Source: Zygnema cylindricum (Eukaryota; Streptophyta; Zygnematophyceae; Zygnematales; Zygnemataceae). From it: DNA of 28,010 nt. Position numbers and translations under genes: made by a program. Within the stretch, counting starts at the first letter, position 1; every line of letters starts with the position of its first letter. Below, one piece after another: positions 9,155 through 18,881 of this stretch. The stretch is from assembly GCA_037447655.1 (NCBI GenBank), contig JBBHKE010002424.1, forward strand, positions 1-28,010. The letters are read 5' to 3'. The notes beneath the pieces were generated by a model. The model was not told where the DNA came from. It ran no database searches and saw only the letters and a list, made by a program, of their open reading frames with translations.

Positions 9155-10186
9155 TGTTGAAAAGAGGTAATTAATAGTTCACTTTTCTATTTTAGTTTTA
9201 CTTTAAAGAAAGAGAGTAAGGATCAAAGGCACGCCATGGATGCCGCCATAATTAGAAAGTGCCAGATTTTGAAGTAGAGGTTATTTTACTAAAATGATGC
9301 CTAAATCCAGATTTGAACCTGGGTATGTGGACTTCTATATAGTCGTACGTCTTAACCACTAAGACGTTATTGAAATGATACGCTTGACGGGTTTCAAAGA
9401 TATATAAACATTAATGCAACAGCTAATTAACAGCTGACTAACCAAAAGGAGCAATTCATGCATGTACGTGAATCTGAACCGTGTAAAATATGTTTTGATC
9501 CGACGGCCGACATTATAGCCGCCACGCAAAGTGAGCTTTTGGCGGCATACGGAGATAGCGTCACGCGGTGCCACGTGGCGCCACATTATTTGATACTGGA
9601 GAAGATGGGAGGAGGAACCATGTCTTGCGATTTGAGAGGTGTCACCTTGTAGACCTTGTTGTACAATGGACGTACAATAAGTACATCGCCCATTGTACCT
9701 TCTTGTACTATATAGTGTTCCTATTGGACTAGGGTTTAGTAGTAGGTAGTCGTGAGTAGGCAGACCAAGACTTAGTAATATTTAGGTACCTCTCTCTAAT
9801 AAGGCTTGTAACTATAAAGGTCATCTTTGACCAACCATAACTTAATGCTCGGGTGAGAAAATTCAGTGATTCTTTTTGCTGCAGACTCAAGGGAGTCTAG
9901 GCTACACAGGGTGTAATCGGTTAGAGGTTTTTGCGTGTCAGAGTGGCAATTATTCAATGGGAAAGTCAAAGTGGGGAATACTATCCAAAACACATATTCA
10001 AGCTTTGCATTCTGTGGTGGAACTGAGCACACACAAGGTCTTATCTTCACAGGGGTGAAGTTGCATTGGGGTTATGATTATCAAGGATCATTCATTTGGG
10101 TTTATATCAACTTGGTGTCGGCACTATCTAGATTAGCTTCTTTTGGATCTGCAAATTCTGTGGGCAATAGAGCCCATAGAATTTCA
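9155..10186 (+). repeat. Family A 3' LTR (1032 bp)
   Basis: It starts TGTTGAAAAGAGG after the polypurine tract and ends AGAATTTCA. Up to ~9865 it closely matches the 5' LTR. From 9866 to 10186 it matches the minus-strand LTR at 25835-26170 far better, including a ~145-bp segment absent from the 5' LTR. The gag start codon position near the end reads ATA (GCAATAGAGCCC) where the 25.8-kb copy has ATG. After TTTCA the sequence (CATATTCCTC) shows no primer site or gag, as expected outside an element. The same CACGTG box (9572), GTAC inverted repeat (9661-9698) and TATA-like site are present. Confidence 0.85.
9301..9366 (-). other. tRNA-like domain in the family A 3' LTR (antisense)
   Basis: Same block as at 5041-5106 with a few substitutions. 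The minus strand keeps the D-arm-like CGTC/GACG stem, the AGTGGTTA loop and the B-box-like GGTTCAAATC. Probably a fossil, not an expressed tRNA. Confidence 0.5.
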
Positions 10187-10838
10187 CATATTCCTCAACT
10201 GTGAGTTCACGTTGAGTTAGGATAGCAACAATACCGGGCTTACCAAAGTTAGTATGTAGACAAAAAGGTAATTTATGATTTGGGGGACGAAGGTTTGGAG
10301 CAGTGGATAGCGCGTCCTTTAATCCTTGGAAAGCTTTTATCTGAGTTGGTCCCCAAGAGAACGGAACCGATTATTTTAAAAGTTCATTCAGTGGAGAGGC
10401 GAGTGTACTGAAACCGGGAATGAACCTACGGTAATTATTCACCAATCCAAGAAATGCCCGCAGGGTGGTCAGATCAGTTGGGGCAAATAGTTTACTAATG
10501 GCTTCCACTTTGACCTCTAATGGAGTAATTCCCTCATATGAGATAAAATGCCCGAGGTATGGGACCCCTTTGGCCCCAAAGGTACATTTGGCAGGATGAC
10601 ATTTAAGTCCTACCTTTTTTAATTCCTTCAACACCCACTCTATATGGACTGCATGTTCCCCTATATTCGCCAAAGCGATTATCAAATCCTTGATGTGTAG
10701 CAGCGGGCAAACTTACATCCCCACAAGATTGAGTCCATGACCTTTAGGAATACCGCCGGTGCATTTTTCAGTCCGAAAGGTATGACAACACATTCCCAAC
10801 GTCCGTCACCACCCCAAAATGCAGTCTTCTGTAGAAAT
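10187..10838 (-). pseudogene. Ty3/gypsy reverse transcriptase fragment with broken active site
   Basis: On the minus strand from 10838 downwards the frames give FLQKTAF and VVIPFGLKNAPAVFLKVMDSI (RT fingers/palm). Then comes an open frame at 10685-10371 with LKCHPAKCTFGAKGVPYLGHFISYEG, TLRAFLGLVNNYRRFIPGFS and SPLNELLK (RT palm/thumb), and finally the RNase H start GKPGIVAILTQ near 10225. This is the order of a Ty3/gypsy RT-RNase H. At the catalytic box the expected YIDD reads YIKD with two extra bases that shift the frame. No LTR or integrase of this element is present. The fragment is bounded exactly by the end of one copia LTR and the start of another. Confidence 0.85.
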
Positions 10839-11877
10839 TAATGGTTTTTAAGTATTTTCTAGGTCTGAATAGAAATAAAGAAGCCGAGGCAATCTACCTC
10901 TAACTCCTCTCTCCAACTCTCAAACTTGTCGCAGTCACTAAGAAATTGGAGAGGAAGCTAGAGCCATGGCTACGTGAGCTATCCTGAGGTTTACGGGAAA
11001 TTTATATTAGTTAAGGGATTAATTACTAAAAGGTATGTGCGGGCGACAGGATTTGATCCTGGTACTTGTCGGCCGTTAAAGAGTAGATAGCGGATAGCCT
11101 TAGCCGTTAAGTCTAGAAGTAGTGTTACATAGTATATAGTTTGATAATGATTTAAAAATATATACGTAGGATAAATCATTTAACTATAACTGTTAACGGG
11201 ATACATAGATATGGTAGTGTAAAAGTACGAATTGCGGTACGGATAAGAAATCAATACCGCGCATTGATTTCATAAGCGAAACAAATACCGCACATGTATT
11301 TATTACGGCTACGATCAAATGCGAGTTTAATCGGACGGCCGAAATTAGCGCCGAGATCGCGGAAGAAGAATTCGGCGGTTTGTGGGCATCGCCACATCAG
11401 ATGACACGTGGCGATGTTACATTGGAGCGCGGCATCTCCAAGGATTAAAGGAGCGAATCTGGATATTCCACGTGTGGACATTTAGGCCATGTTGTACAAT
11501 GTCCGTACATAAAGTACACTTGCAGCTGTACTTTTGCGTACGGAACTATATTTTGATTGGTTCCGTACATCAGGAGATAGAGTCTCTGAGAGAGATAGGA
11601 CTTAGAAAAATTAGAAGATAGGACCCTCTCTCCCAGAGAGCTTCTGTACAAAAGGTCAACTTTGACCCTCCATAACTTACTGCTCAAGGGAGCAAATTCA
11701 GAGATTCTTTTTGGTATCGACTCACGGGAGTCTTGCCTTCACAGGGGTGAAGTTTGTCAGAGTTTTTGTCTGCCAGGGTGGCAGTTATTTTTGCTTAAAC
11801 ACAAAGGGGTCAGGATTATCCTAGAGGCTTCTTGGAAGCTGTCCACTCTGAGGACTTATGGAGGTCTCAGAGTTTCA
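10839..11877 (+). repeat. Family A-like LTR (copy C, ~1039 bp)
   Basis: The end AGTTTCA at 11877 is directly followed by a perfect primer site. The start near 10839 is set by aligning TATTTTCTAGGTC (from ~10852) with the start of the minus-strand LTR at 27227; it is not preceded by a polypurine tract because it is a 5' LTR, and it abuts the gypsy fragment. It contains the shared LTR landmarks: GAGCCATGGCTACG (10962), the antisense tRNA-like block, CACGTG (11406), GTAC-rich repeats (11495-11570) and an ATG at 11858 that opens gag 20 bases before the LTR end. The exact first base is uncertain by a few positions. Confidence 0.75.
11041..11135 (-). other. tRNA-like domain in LTR copy C (antisense)
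   Basis: The minus strand contains a T-arm-like hairpin CAGG-ATCAAAT-CCTG (B-box-like GGATCAAATCC) and, upstream, TTAACGGCTAAGGC resembling a D-arm/A box. It sits at the same place in the LTR as the blocks at 5041 and 9301 but is strongly diverged. The middle part does not fold convincingly into an anticodon arm. Confidence 0.4.
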
Positions 11878-12149
11878 GGTTATGGGCCCACCCTCTAGGG
11901 TACCAATCTTTAATGGAATTGGCTTCATATACTGGGAAAGTATGATGATAAGAGCTCTATGCGAAAAAAGGTTTTGGGGGATAGTGAGTGGACGATTGGG
12001 GCGTCCATCAAGTCTTGGAATTCCTCCAGGGTTTGGAGGAAGCAGATTCACCAGGAAAGAGGATTCACCTTCAACGGAGGAAACAAAGGAAGGAGAGGTG
12101 GTGGACAAAGGAAAGGAGAAGGAGGCGACCACACCAATAGCAACTGGTT
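11858..12149 (+). CDS. gag: Gag N-terminal part of copy C, cut by an assembly gap
   Basis: The ATG at 11858 is inside the LTR, and the frame crosses the LTR end (11877) and the primer site (11878-11892) without a stop: MEVSEFQVMGPPSRVPIFNG, then YWESMMIRALCEKRFWGIVSG and PPGFGGSRF. These match the family A Gag at 5786 (YWEIMMEGELFEKHLWGIVSG, PPGFGGTRF). A charged Glu/Lys-rich linker follows (STEETKEGEVVDKGKEKEATT) and the frame runs into a stretch of ten N at 12150. This is the cleanest evidence in the window that gag starts inside the LTR. The rest of Gag, protease and integrase are missing between here and the RT fragment at 12349. Confidence 0.8.
11878..11892 (+). other. Primer-binding site of copy C, perfect anticodon-arm tRNA-iMet match
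   Basis: GGTTATGGGCCCACC, directly after the LTR end TTTCA, is a full 15-base match to the reverse complement of GGTGGGCCCATAACC in plant initiator tRNA-Met (recalled). The corresponding Drosophila copia site begins GGTTATGGGCCCAG, also straight after CA. The ATG at 11882 is in the gag frame and is the complement of the CAU anticodon. Confidence 0.8.
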
Positions 12150-12159
12150 NNNNNNNNNN
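12150..12159. other. Ten-N assembly gap
   Basis: Ten consecutive N. Sequence to the left is family A-like gag; sequence to the right leads into a family B 3' half. The true gap length is unknown, so order and continuity across it are not proven. Confidence 1.
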
Positions 12160-12348
12160 ACGAAGGAAAACTCAACTTATTTATTAAAATACAAAGGATA
12201 GAGAAAGATAAACTTAAGGATCTTATATGAATCGGAGTGGGTTCAGAAAGTAAAGTTTAGCCCTTAAGTCTCGACTAAAATAAAAAAATTAGAGTAACTA
12301 CCAAAACGATTAGTCATCGTTTAGTAGAGATGAGTTTTTAACCAATCT
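12160..12348. other. Unassigned AT-rich stretch between gap and RT fragment
   Basis: No coding similarity or repeat recognised in any frame. It may be decayed internal element sequence or foreign filler at the gap edge. Confidence 0.4.
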
Positions 12349-13410
12349 TGGCTTTACCAGGATCAGTTCAGATCACTCAGTCTATGTAATGCAAGGTGAT
12401 GATGGAGTGATTTATGTGGCAGTTTATGTAGATGATTTGCTACTGATTAGCAAAACCATCAATGAGATTAAAAAAATAAAATCAGCTCTGAATTCCCGAT
12501 TTGAAATGAAAGACTTGGGTGAGGCTAAGTATATTCTAGGAATTCAAATAGAAAGAGATAGGAAACATAAAATTATTTATTCAACTCAAAAGGAAGCAAT
12601 CAAGATCATGTTAGAAAAGTTTGGCATGTCAGAAGCAAAGGGGAGTGCCACTCCTATGGAATTCAGGCAGAAATTGGAGGGCACGGAAACGGATGGTGGT
12701 GTTTTGGTTGATGATTTCTCAAATTCGAGGAGGCACATTCTATGTCTTCCATTTCTTAAAGGCAGATTGTCGGAAGCCTCATTTATTTCATGAACTGTAC
12801 TCCTGCCGACATCGCTGCAGCGCTTAGAGCCTTGAGACGAAGCCTGCAAAATCCAAGGAAGTCGGAGTATGAGGCAGCAAAGAGAGTTCTTCGTTATCTT
12901 GCAGGAACTCGAAATCTTAGACTCTCTCTCGGTAGAGGGGAAGTCAAAATTCATACATGGAGCGATGCGAGCTACGGAGATATGCCCAGCTGACGCTCCA
13001 CCACCGGATACATTTTGAAGATCGGAACTGGAACTTGCTGCTAGAGCAGCAAACTTCAGAAGGTAACAGCTCAGTCTACCAGGGAGGCTGAGTACATGGC
13101 TTCCAGCTTAGCAGTTAAGGAGTTTCTTTGGGTAAAGTCTCTTTTCCAAGAGCTTCTCTTTATGCAATCTGGACCACAGATAGTGTGGTGTGACAATCAA
13201 GCAGTAATTGCTATTGCATCTAATCCCAATCAACACTTTAAGAGTAAGCACATTGATATCAAGCTACATTTTGTAAGAGAAAAGGTGATGGGAAAAGTTC
13301 TTAAGTTGAGTTATTTACCGGATGAGCAAATGGTGGCTGATATGATAACAAAACCCTTACCTGCTCCCAAATTGAAGTTCTGTAGAGAGGCATGTGGACT
13401 AAGTGACTAG
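12349..13410 (+). pseudogene. Copia family B RT 3' part and RNase H (copy B1)
   Basis: The only RT active-site remnant in the window. It reads GFTRISSDHSVYV, then VAVYVDDLLLIS with YVDD at 12425-12436, then DLGEAKYILGIQI, YSTQKEAIKIMLEKFGMSEAKGSATPM, NCTPADIAAALRAL, YEAAKRVLRYLAGTRNLRL, WSDASYGD, STREAEYMASS, WCDNQAVIAIASNPNQHFKSKHIDIKLHFVREK and DMITKPLPAPKLKFCREACGLSD. One frameshift lies near 12760-12790; stops are at 12991 (TGA) and at the SWSSK-equivalent codon near 13039 (TAG). The first half of RT is missing. The last ~70 residues almost equal those of the family B element at 21374-21601, and the LTR that follows is family B. The upstream gag is family A-like, so the unit is chimeric. 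Confidence 0.88.
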
Positions 13411-13421
13411 CAGAGTCTAAA

Positions 13422-13433
13422 GCTTTAGAGGAG
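13422..13433 (+). other. Polypurine tract of family B (copy B1)
   Basis: GCTTTAGAGGAG directly before the LTR TG at 13434; compare GATTTAGGGGAG at 21613-21624. Confidence 0.75.
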
Positions 13434-14275
13434 TGTTGTTTTTAGAAAGCTTTAGTCCTCTTTATGCCTCAGCTCTGAGGGAGAGAGAGCTATTCAAGAC
13501 TTAAGCTATTTTTGGTTGAGTTCAGTTCAGTAGTTACCAAAATTAGTGCGATAGTGAAGTTGGGAGTTCAAAGTTCATTCACACTTGGGACACGCGTCGT
13601 CCCTTGAGAGAAATGCGTGAGTTTGTCCTACGTGGACGTAGGGAAATTCGGTAGGACCACGAGACTTCATGAAGTCAGTTCTACGGTGCCAAATCCTCTA
13701 ATCGGACGGCTGACAGCCGCCGCCAACAAATACTGATGGAGCGTGACTAGATCACTATCACTTTACGTTTATCTGAACTTCGGTGTAAATATTTGGTAAA
13801 ATAAAATTTTGTCTGTAGTGAATTAGTTGTTTAGTGTTGAGAATGTGGTTTATGACATACCTTTAGTACACAGGTATACTCACAGTATTTGTTGTGTTAT
13901 AATGTTATATGTACGGCTGGAATGCCTCTGTACAGCTTAGTGTAGCTTCGGTGTATAGAAGTTGGACTTAGTGTATTTGATTCATTAGGAACAAATGATA
14001 TGAAAACTGTACACTCAGTTTTATGTAATTTCATTTCTGCATATCTCACAGATCTGTGAGCTGAATTCATTGAATTTTTTTGTGTGTGTTTCTTTGTATG
14101 TTATCTACACTGGTAAATTTTCAAGACCATTGGAGTTTTTTTCTGAAAGTTAAAGTCTGTCAAAGTTGCTATTCAGCCATCGGTATTGGTGGAAGCTTCC
14201 TCTTTAGATTTGTTCTACGATGACTATTGCTGCATATTCTTCATCTTCAGTGCCAGTAGTTGTCTCAGAACAACA
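13434..14275 (+). repeat. Family B LTR (copy B1, 842 bp)
   Basis: It starts TGTTGTTTTTAGAAAGC and ends GAACAACA. Homologous LTRs are 18039-18881 (843 bp) and 21625-22466 (842 bp); the matching lengths support the boundaries. The ATG at 14220 lies 56 bases before the LTR end and opens the Gag N-terminus (MTIAAYSSSSVPVVVSEQ). Downstream of 14275 the gag coding sequence does not continue. It contains TACGGCTGGAATGCCTC and the element-wide AATCGGACGGCTGACAG-type motif. Confidence 0.88.
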
Positions 14276-14299
14276 AGTTATTAGTGTCGATTTAATCAT

Positions 14300-14650
14300 T
14301 CTGACATACCTCGAAGTATTCGGGTATATAAACACTAACAGAGGTAGATGGTAGATTACTTACGGCTGGTATGCCTCCGTACATTCAGTAGTGAGCTCTA
14401 GTCTATAAGTGTAGGACTTAGTCATTTTGGACTAAGTAACTTTTTGGACAGAAACTGTTTCTGCTCTTTTTTGGGAATTTCATCTGAGAATTGCTCTCAG
14501 TTCTAATGACAGAATTATCTGAAATTTTGCATGTGTGTTCCTCTTTGTGTTGGAAATATTGTGGCAAATTTGCAGACCTATTGTGTCTGATTTGCTTAGG
14601 GCTTCATTGCGAAGTTGGTCAGATTTATCAAAGTTCTGGCAGGCTGTTTT
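14300..14650 (+). repeat. Decayed partial family B-like LTR
   Basis: Landmarks of the family B LTR recur in order but diverged: CTGACATACC, TACGGCTGGTATGCCTCCGT, TGTAGGACTTAGT, a GCATGTGTGTTCCTCTTTG block, AATTTGCAGACC and ATCAAAGTTCTG. The 5' third and exact ends are missing. It is older than the adjacent copy at 13434-14275, which may have inserted beside it. Confidence 0.6.
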
Positions 14651-14867
14651 TTGTAACTTTGACTGAGTGTTGTGATTATTGGGTTTGGTTTTGTTATATG
14701 AAAATTGGTGGGAATACTTATTGGCCTAGGAAATATCTGTTTGAGTAGATTCAGCTTGGTTTGGTCATTCTCAAGAATTCTGAGTGGAATCAAAGTAGGC
14801 TGTTTTGGGGTAGACTGTGGTGCTTCCGAGGGTAAATCCATGGCTAGAATTGCTTCAAACCAACAAG
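14651..14867. other. Unassigned stretch before fragment A2
   Basis: T-rich, no recognised protein or repeat match. Probably decayed element sequence. Confidence 0.35.
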
Positions 14868-16679
14868 AGTGGGTCATTGCAGCAGCAACAGCTGGCAGAA
14901 AATTAAATTTCAGCTTATACTTACAAGGGAGGAAGCATGAATGATTATTGCAATGATTTAGGAGCCTTATTTGGAGAATTAGAAAGTGTAGGTAACTCAA
15001 GGTATGAGATACAAAGAGTGATTACATTAATGATGAAACTCCCTCAAGAGTATGAGAATATAATAAACAGATTGGAGGATAAAGGTGATAGCAATTTGAA
15101 TTGGGATGATAAACTTGGGAGTCTAGTAAAAAATACAGAATCAAGAAGGGAATCCAATGTGCTACACTTTTGAAGCCCGATTGGTGACAAAATAGAAAAG
15201 GATCCTTATCAAAATTTTGGGGAAGTGTACAAGGAGGTGCGATTTAACCGGCAAGGGAGGGAAGCCCTGAGGTGGATTATGTGCTTCAGTAAGAAACAGC
15301 ATTAGGCGTTCATATTAAACTTGTAAATATCTTACTCAGGGGATGATCTTTAAAGGATGGAGGAAAGAAAAAGGCTTTTCTAACTAAGGTTCATGAAGAT
15401 CAAGAAGGGGAAGCAACCGAACTAGAAGAAAACTTGAGTAGCTCCTTTTCAACCCAAAAATCATTGAGAAGCATGCCGACATTCCAAGGAGAAGCATGTC
15501 GACATTCCAAGGAGACAAAAATTTGCTATTGGAGGTAAGAAGGATCCAACCGAGGATGGGTGGATCATAGACTCGGGGGCCTCCATGTATATATGCAAGG
15601 ATAAGACGTGGTTCACTAAACTGAGGAAAATTTTAACAGGTTAGAGAGAGTACAGAGATGGTAGAGTAGAAACCAAAGTTTTGTTGGATGAGTTATTTTA
15701 TAGGTTCTAGTTGATGGAAAGGCTTCAATTGTAACACTTTAAGAAGTTCTTTGCTCTCCACAGCAAAAACTTAGTCTCTACAGTTGGTTTAGATGGAGTT
15801 TGAAACACGAACTAGGATTGGAATCTTCACAACAATATTTGATGATCAGGTTTATTTCATAGCAGAGAAGGTAGTCAATGAATGTTCACAGTTGTACTTT
15901 GCAATGAAAAGAGTGTTCTCTACTTGTGTGGAATTGATATGATGCTTTAGCATAAGAGGTTGAGCATGTGAATCTGGATAGATTAAAAGAAAGGAAAAAA
16001 AGGAAAGAGTGGATGGAATTAAGTTTGGTGATGATTGAACTTCAAATGATTGTAGTGGATGTGCCCAAGGGAATATTTATAGACTTCCATTCCCAAAGGC
16101 ATCCACATTCACAAGTGAGAAATAATTGGATCTAATTAACACTGACGTCTAGTAACCAACTAGGTATGCTTCACATGGGGGGAAAAGATATATGCTAAAC
16201 ATAACAGATGATTGGTCTAGATATTCTAAGGTATATTTTCTCAGGCATAAGTTAGAAGTATTAATATACTTCAAAGAATATAAAGTATGGAGTGAAAAAT
16301 TACATGAGACCTCAATAAAAGAAATAAGAGGTGATAATGGGAAATAATACACCTCAAGAGAGTTTATAGAATTTCTTAAAGGGGAAGGAATTCATCCCGA
16401 AAAAATTGTCCATTACAATCCGAAACACAATGGAGTAGGAGAAAGAGTAAACATAATTCAAGGGGATATGTCCATAAGTATGCTAACTGATAAGAAGATA
16501 GGATTGCAATTTTGGCAGAGGCTATAAATTATCCTAGCTTCATCAAAAACAAAGTACTAACTTGGGCAAATAATGAAGAAATTCCCTATGAGAGATGGAG
16601 AAGAAGAAAACCAGATTTGTCTAATTTAAGAGTGTTTAGAAGTCAAGTCTACAATTTAGATTCAGATAAAACAAAATGA
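14868..16679 (+). pseudogene. Family A internal fragment A2: Gag end, protease, integrase
   Basis: Aligns with 6268-8123 of the family A element. It has no LTR or primer site and stops where satellite begins at 16680. The Gag part at 14937-15173 keeps NDYCNDLGALFGELES and MMKLPQEYENIINRL; the zinc knuckle is destroyed by substitutions and a stop near 15290. The protease active site DSGAS is intact (15570-15584), unlike the other family A copy. A 23-bp tandem duplication is near 15471-15516. In the integrase the first catalytic Asp is present (NTDV) but followed by a stop, the second Asp is present (GDNGK-stop), and the Glu is present (GVGERVN). Many stops and small frameshifts make it the oldest of the family A copies by eye. 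It shows the ancestral state of residues mutated in the other copy. Confidence 0.85.
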
Positions 16680-18038
16680 AACATGTTTGTAACACAAATT
16701 TGAGTTTGCGCTAACAAAGATATTTGTAACAAACAACGTTTATTGTTCGCGGTCACAAAAAAGGTAAAATAAACTCAGAACCATGTTTATAACACAAGTT
16801 TGTGTTTGCGGTAACAACAATAGTGGTAACAAACACTTTATATTGTTAACGCTCACAAACATATTTAATAAAAACCCTAAACCATGTTTGTAACACAAAT
16901 TTGAGTTTGCGCTAACAAAGATGTTCGTAACAAACAATGTCTATTTTTCGCGGTCAGAAAAAGAGGTTAAATAAACTCAGAACTATGATTATAACACAAG
17001 TTTGTGTTTTCGCTAACAAAAATAGTGGTGACAAACACTTTATATTGTTAGCGCTCACAAAATTGGTTAAAATAAACCCTAAACCATGTTTCTAACACAA
17101 ATTTGAGTTTGCGCTAACAAAGATATTTGTAACAAACAACGTTAATTGTTTGCCGTCACAAAAAGAGGTAAAAAAAATATCCAAACTATGTTTATAACAC
17201 AAGTTTGTGTTTGGGCTAACAACAATAGTGGTAACAAACAATTTATATTGTTAACGCTTACAAAAATGGTTAAAATAAACCTTAAACCATGTTTGTAACA
17301 CAAATTTGAGTTTGCGCTAACAAAGGTATTTGTAACAAACAACGTTTATTGTTTGCGGTCACAAAAAGAGGTAAAATAAACTCCGAACCATGTTTATAAC
17401 AAAATTTTGTGTTTGCGCTAACAACAATAGTGGTAACAAACACTTTATATTGTATATGCTCACAAAAATGGTTCAAAAAAACCCTTAACCGTGTTTGCAA
17501 CACAAATTTGAGTTTGCGCTAACAAAGATATTTGTAACAAACAACGTTTATTGTTCGCGGTCACATAAAGAGGTAAAATAAACTCGAAACCATGTTTATA
17601 ATACAAGTTTGTGTTTGCGCTAACAACAACAGTGGTATAAAACACTTTATATTGTTAGCGCTCAAAAAAATGGTTAAAATTAACCCTTAACCATGTTTGT
17701 AACACAAATTTGAGTTTTGCTAACAAAGATATTTATAAAACAACGTTTATTGTTCGCGGTCACAAAAAGAGGTAAAATAAATTCCGAACCATGTTTATTA
17801 CACAATGTTGTGTTTGCACTAACAGCAATATTGGTAATAAACACTTTATATTAATAATGCTCACAAAATGGTTAAAAAAAACCCTAAACCATGTTTGTAA
17901 CACAAATTTGAGTTTGCACTAACAAAGATATTTGTCACAAACAACGTTTATTGTTCATGGTCAAAAAAAAGGTAAAATAAACTCCGAACCATGTTCATAA
18001 TATAAGTTTGTGTTTGGGCTAACAACAATAGTGGTAAC
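16680..18038. repeat. Satellite array II (same family as array I)
   Basis: About 13 units of the ~101-bp satellite in the a/b alternation of array I, including ACCCTAAACCATG junctions (16875, 17072, 17883). It begins in mid-unit at the end of copia fragment A2 and is cut in a variant-a unit at GTGGTAAC by the family B LTR at 18039. No satellite follows on the other side of that element. Confidence 0.95.
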
Positions 18039-18881
18039 TGTTGTTTTTAAGAAAGCTTTAGTCCTCTGTATGCCTCAGGTGTGAGGGATACAGAGTTGTT
18101 CAGGACTTAAGTTATTTTTGGTTGAGTTTGGTTCAGTACTTACCAAAATTAGTGTGACAATGAAGTTGGGAGTTCACGGTTCATTCACAATTGGGACACG
18201 CGGTGCACTTGAGAGAAATGCGTGAGTATGTCCTCCGTGGACATACGGAAATTTGGGCAGGACCACGGGAATTCGTGAAGTCAATTCTACGGTCCCAAAT
18301 CCTCTAATCGGACGGTTGACAGTCGCCGCCAACAAATATTGACGAGGCGTGACTAGATCACTATCGGCGAGACTAGATCACTATCACTTTACGTTGTCTG
18401 AACTTCGGTGTAAATATTGTTAGAACAAAATTTTGTATGTAGTGAATTAGTTGTTTAGTGTTGAGAATGTGGTTTATGACATACCTTCAGTACACAAGTA
18501 TACTCACAGTATTTGTTTTGTTAGAATGTTAGATGTACGGCTGGAATGCATCCGTACAGCTTAGTGTAGTTTCGGTGTATAGAAGTAGGACTTTGTGAAT
18601 TTGATTCATTGGGAACAAATGATATGAAAACTGTACACTCAGTTTTATGTAATTTCATTTCTACATATCTCACAGATCTGTGAGCGGAATTCATTCAAAT
18701 TTTGTGTGGGTGTTTCTTTGTATGTTATCTACACTGTGGTAAATTTCTCTGAAAGTTATAGCCAGTCAAAGATTCTGTTCAGCCATCGGTATTTGTGGAA
18801 GCTTCCTCTTTTGATTTGTTATACGATGACTACTGCTGCATCTTCTTCAACTTCAGTGCCAGGAGTTGTCTCACAACAACA
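18039..18881 (+). repeat. Family B 5' LTR (843 bp), carrying the gag start
   Basis: Starts TGTTGTTTTTAAGAAAGC and ends CACAACAACA, beyond which only this copy continues into gag. A short ~20-bp duplication (GACTAGATCACTATC) occurs near 18350-18380. The gag ATG at 18826 is 56 bases from the LTR end. A primer-site-like AGTCACAGGCCCGCC follows at 18882-18896; it matches 10 of 15 bases of the family A anticodon-arm site, and all five differences are transitions, so it may be a decayed version. Confidence 0.85.

Larger units (their letters stand above)
4895..10186 (+). mobile_element. Ty1/copia family A element, LTR to LTR, non-autonomous
   Basis: An element with 5' LTR 4895-5781, primer site 5782-5796, gag, protease, integrase, truncated RNase H, polypurine tract 9143-9154 and 3' LTR 9155-10186. 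The order protease-integrase-(RT)-RNase H is that of Ty1/copia. The RT core is missing between integrase (ends 8338) and the RNase H side (from 8347). Gag to integrase are all in one frame, with stops but no frameshift. A second internal 3' end (4208-4894) sits directly upstream of the 5' LTR, so this is part of a tandem LTR-internal-LTR chain with a 4260-bp period. No target-site duplication can be assigned because the upstream flank is another copy. Confidence 0.9.

Noticed and set aside
11711-11722. TTGGTATCGACTC as an ordinary 3'-end tRNA-iMet primer site, with the LTR ending near 11700
   Set aside because: Homology among LTR copies continues ~166 bp further to TTTCA, the motif is not kept in the other copies, and the equal lengths of the family B LTRs support the later boundary.
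14491-15000. Open frames of 85 and 134 codons at 14491-15000
   Set aside because: They sit over a decayed LTR relic and antisense to a gag fragment, with no protein motif.
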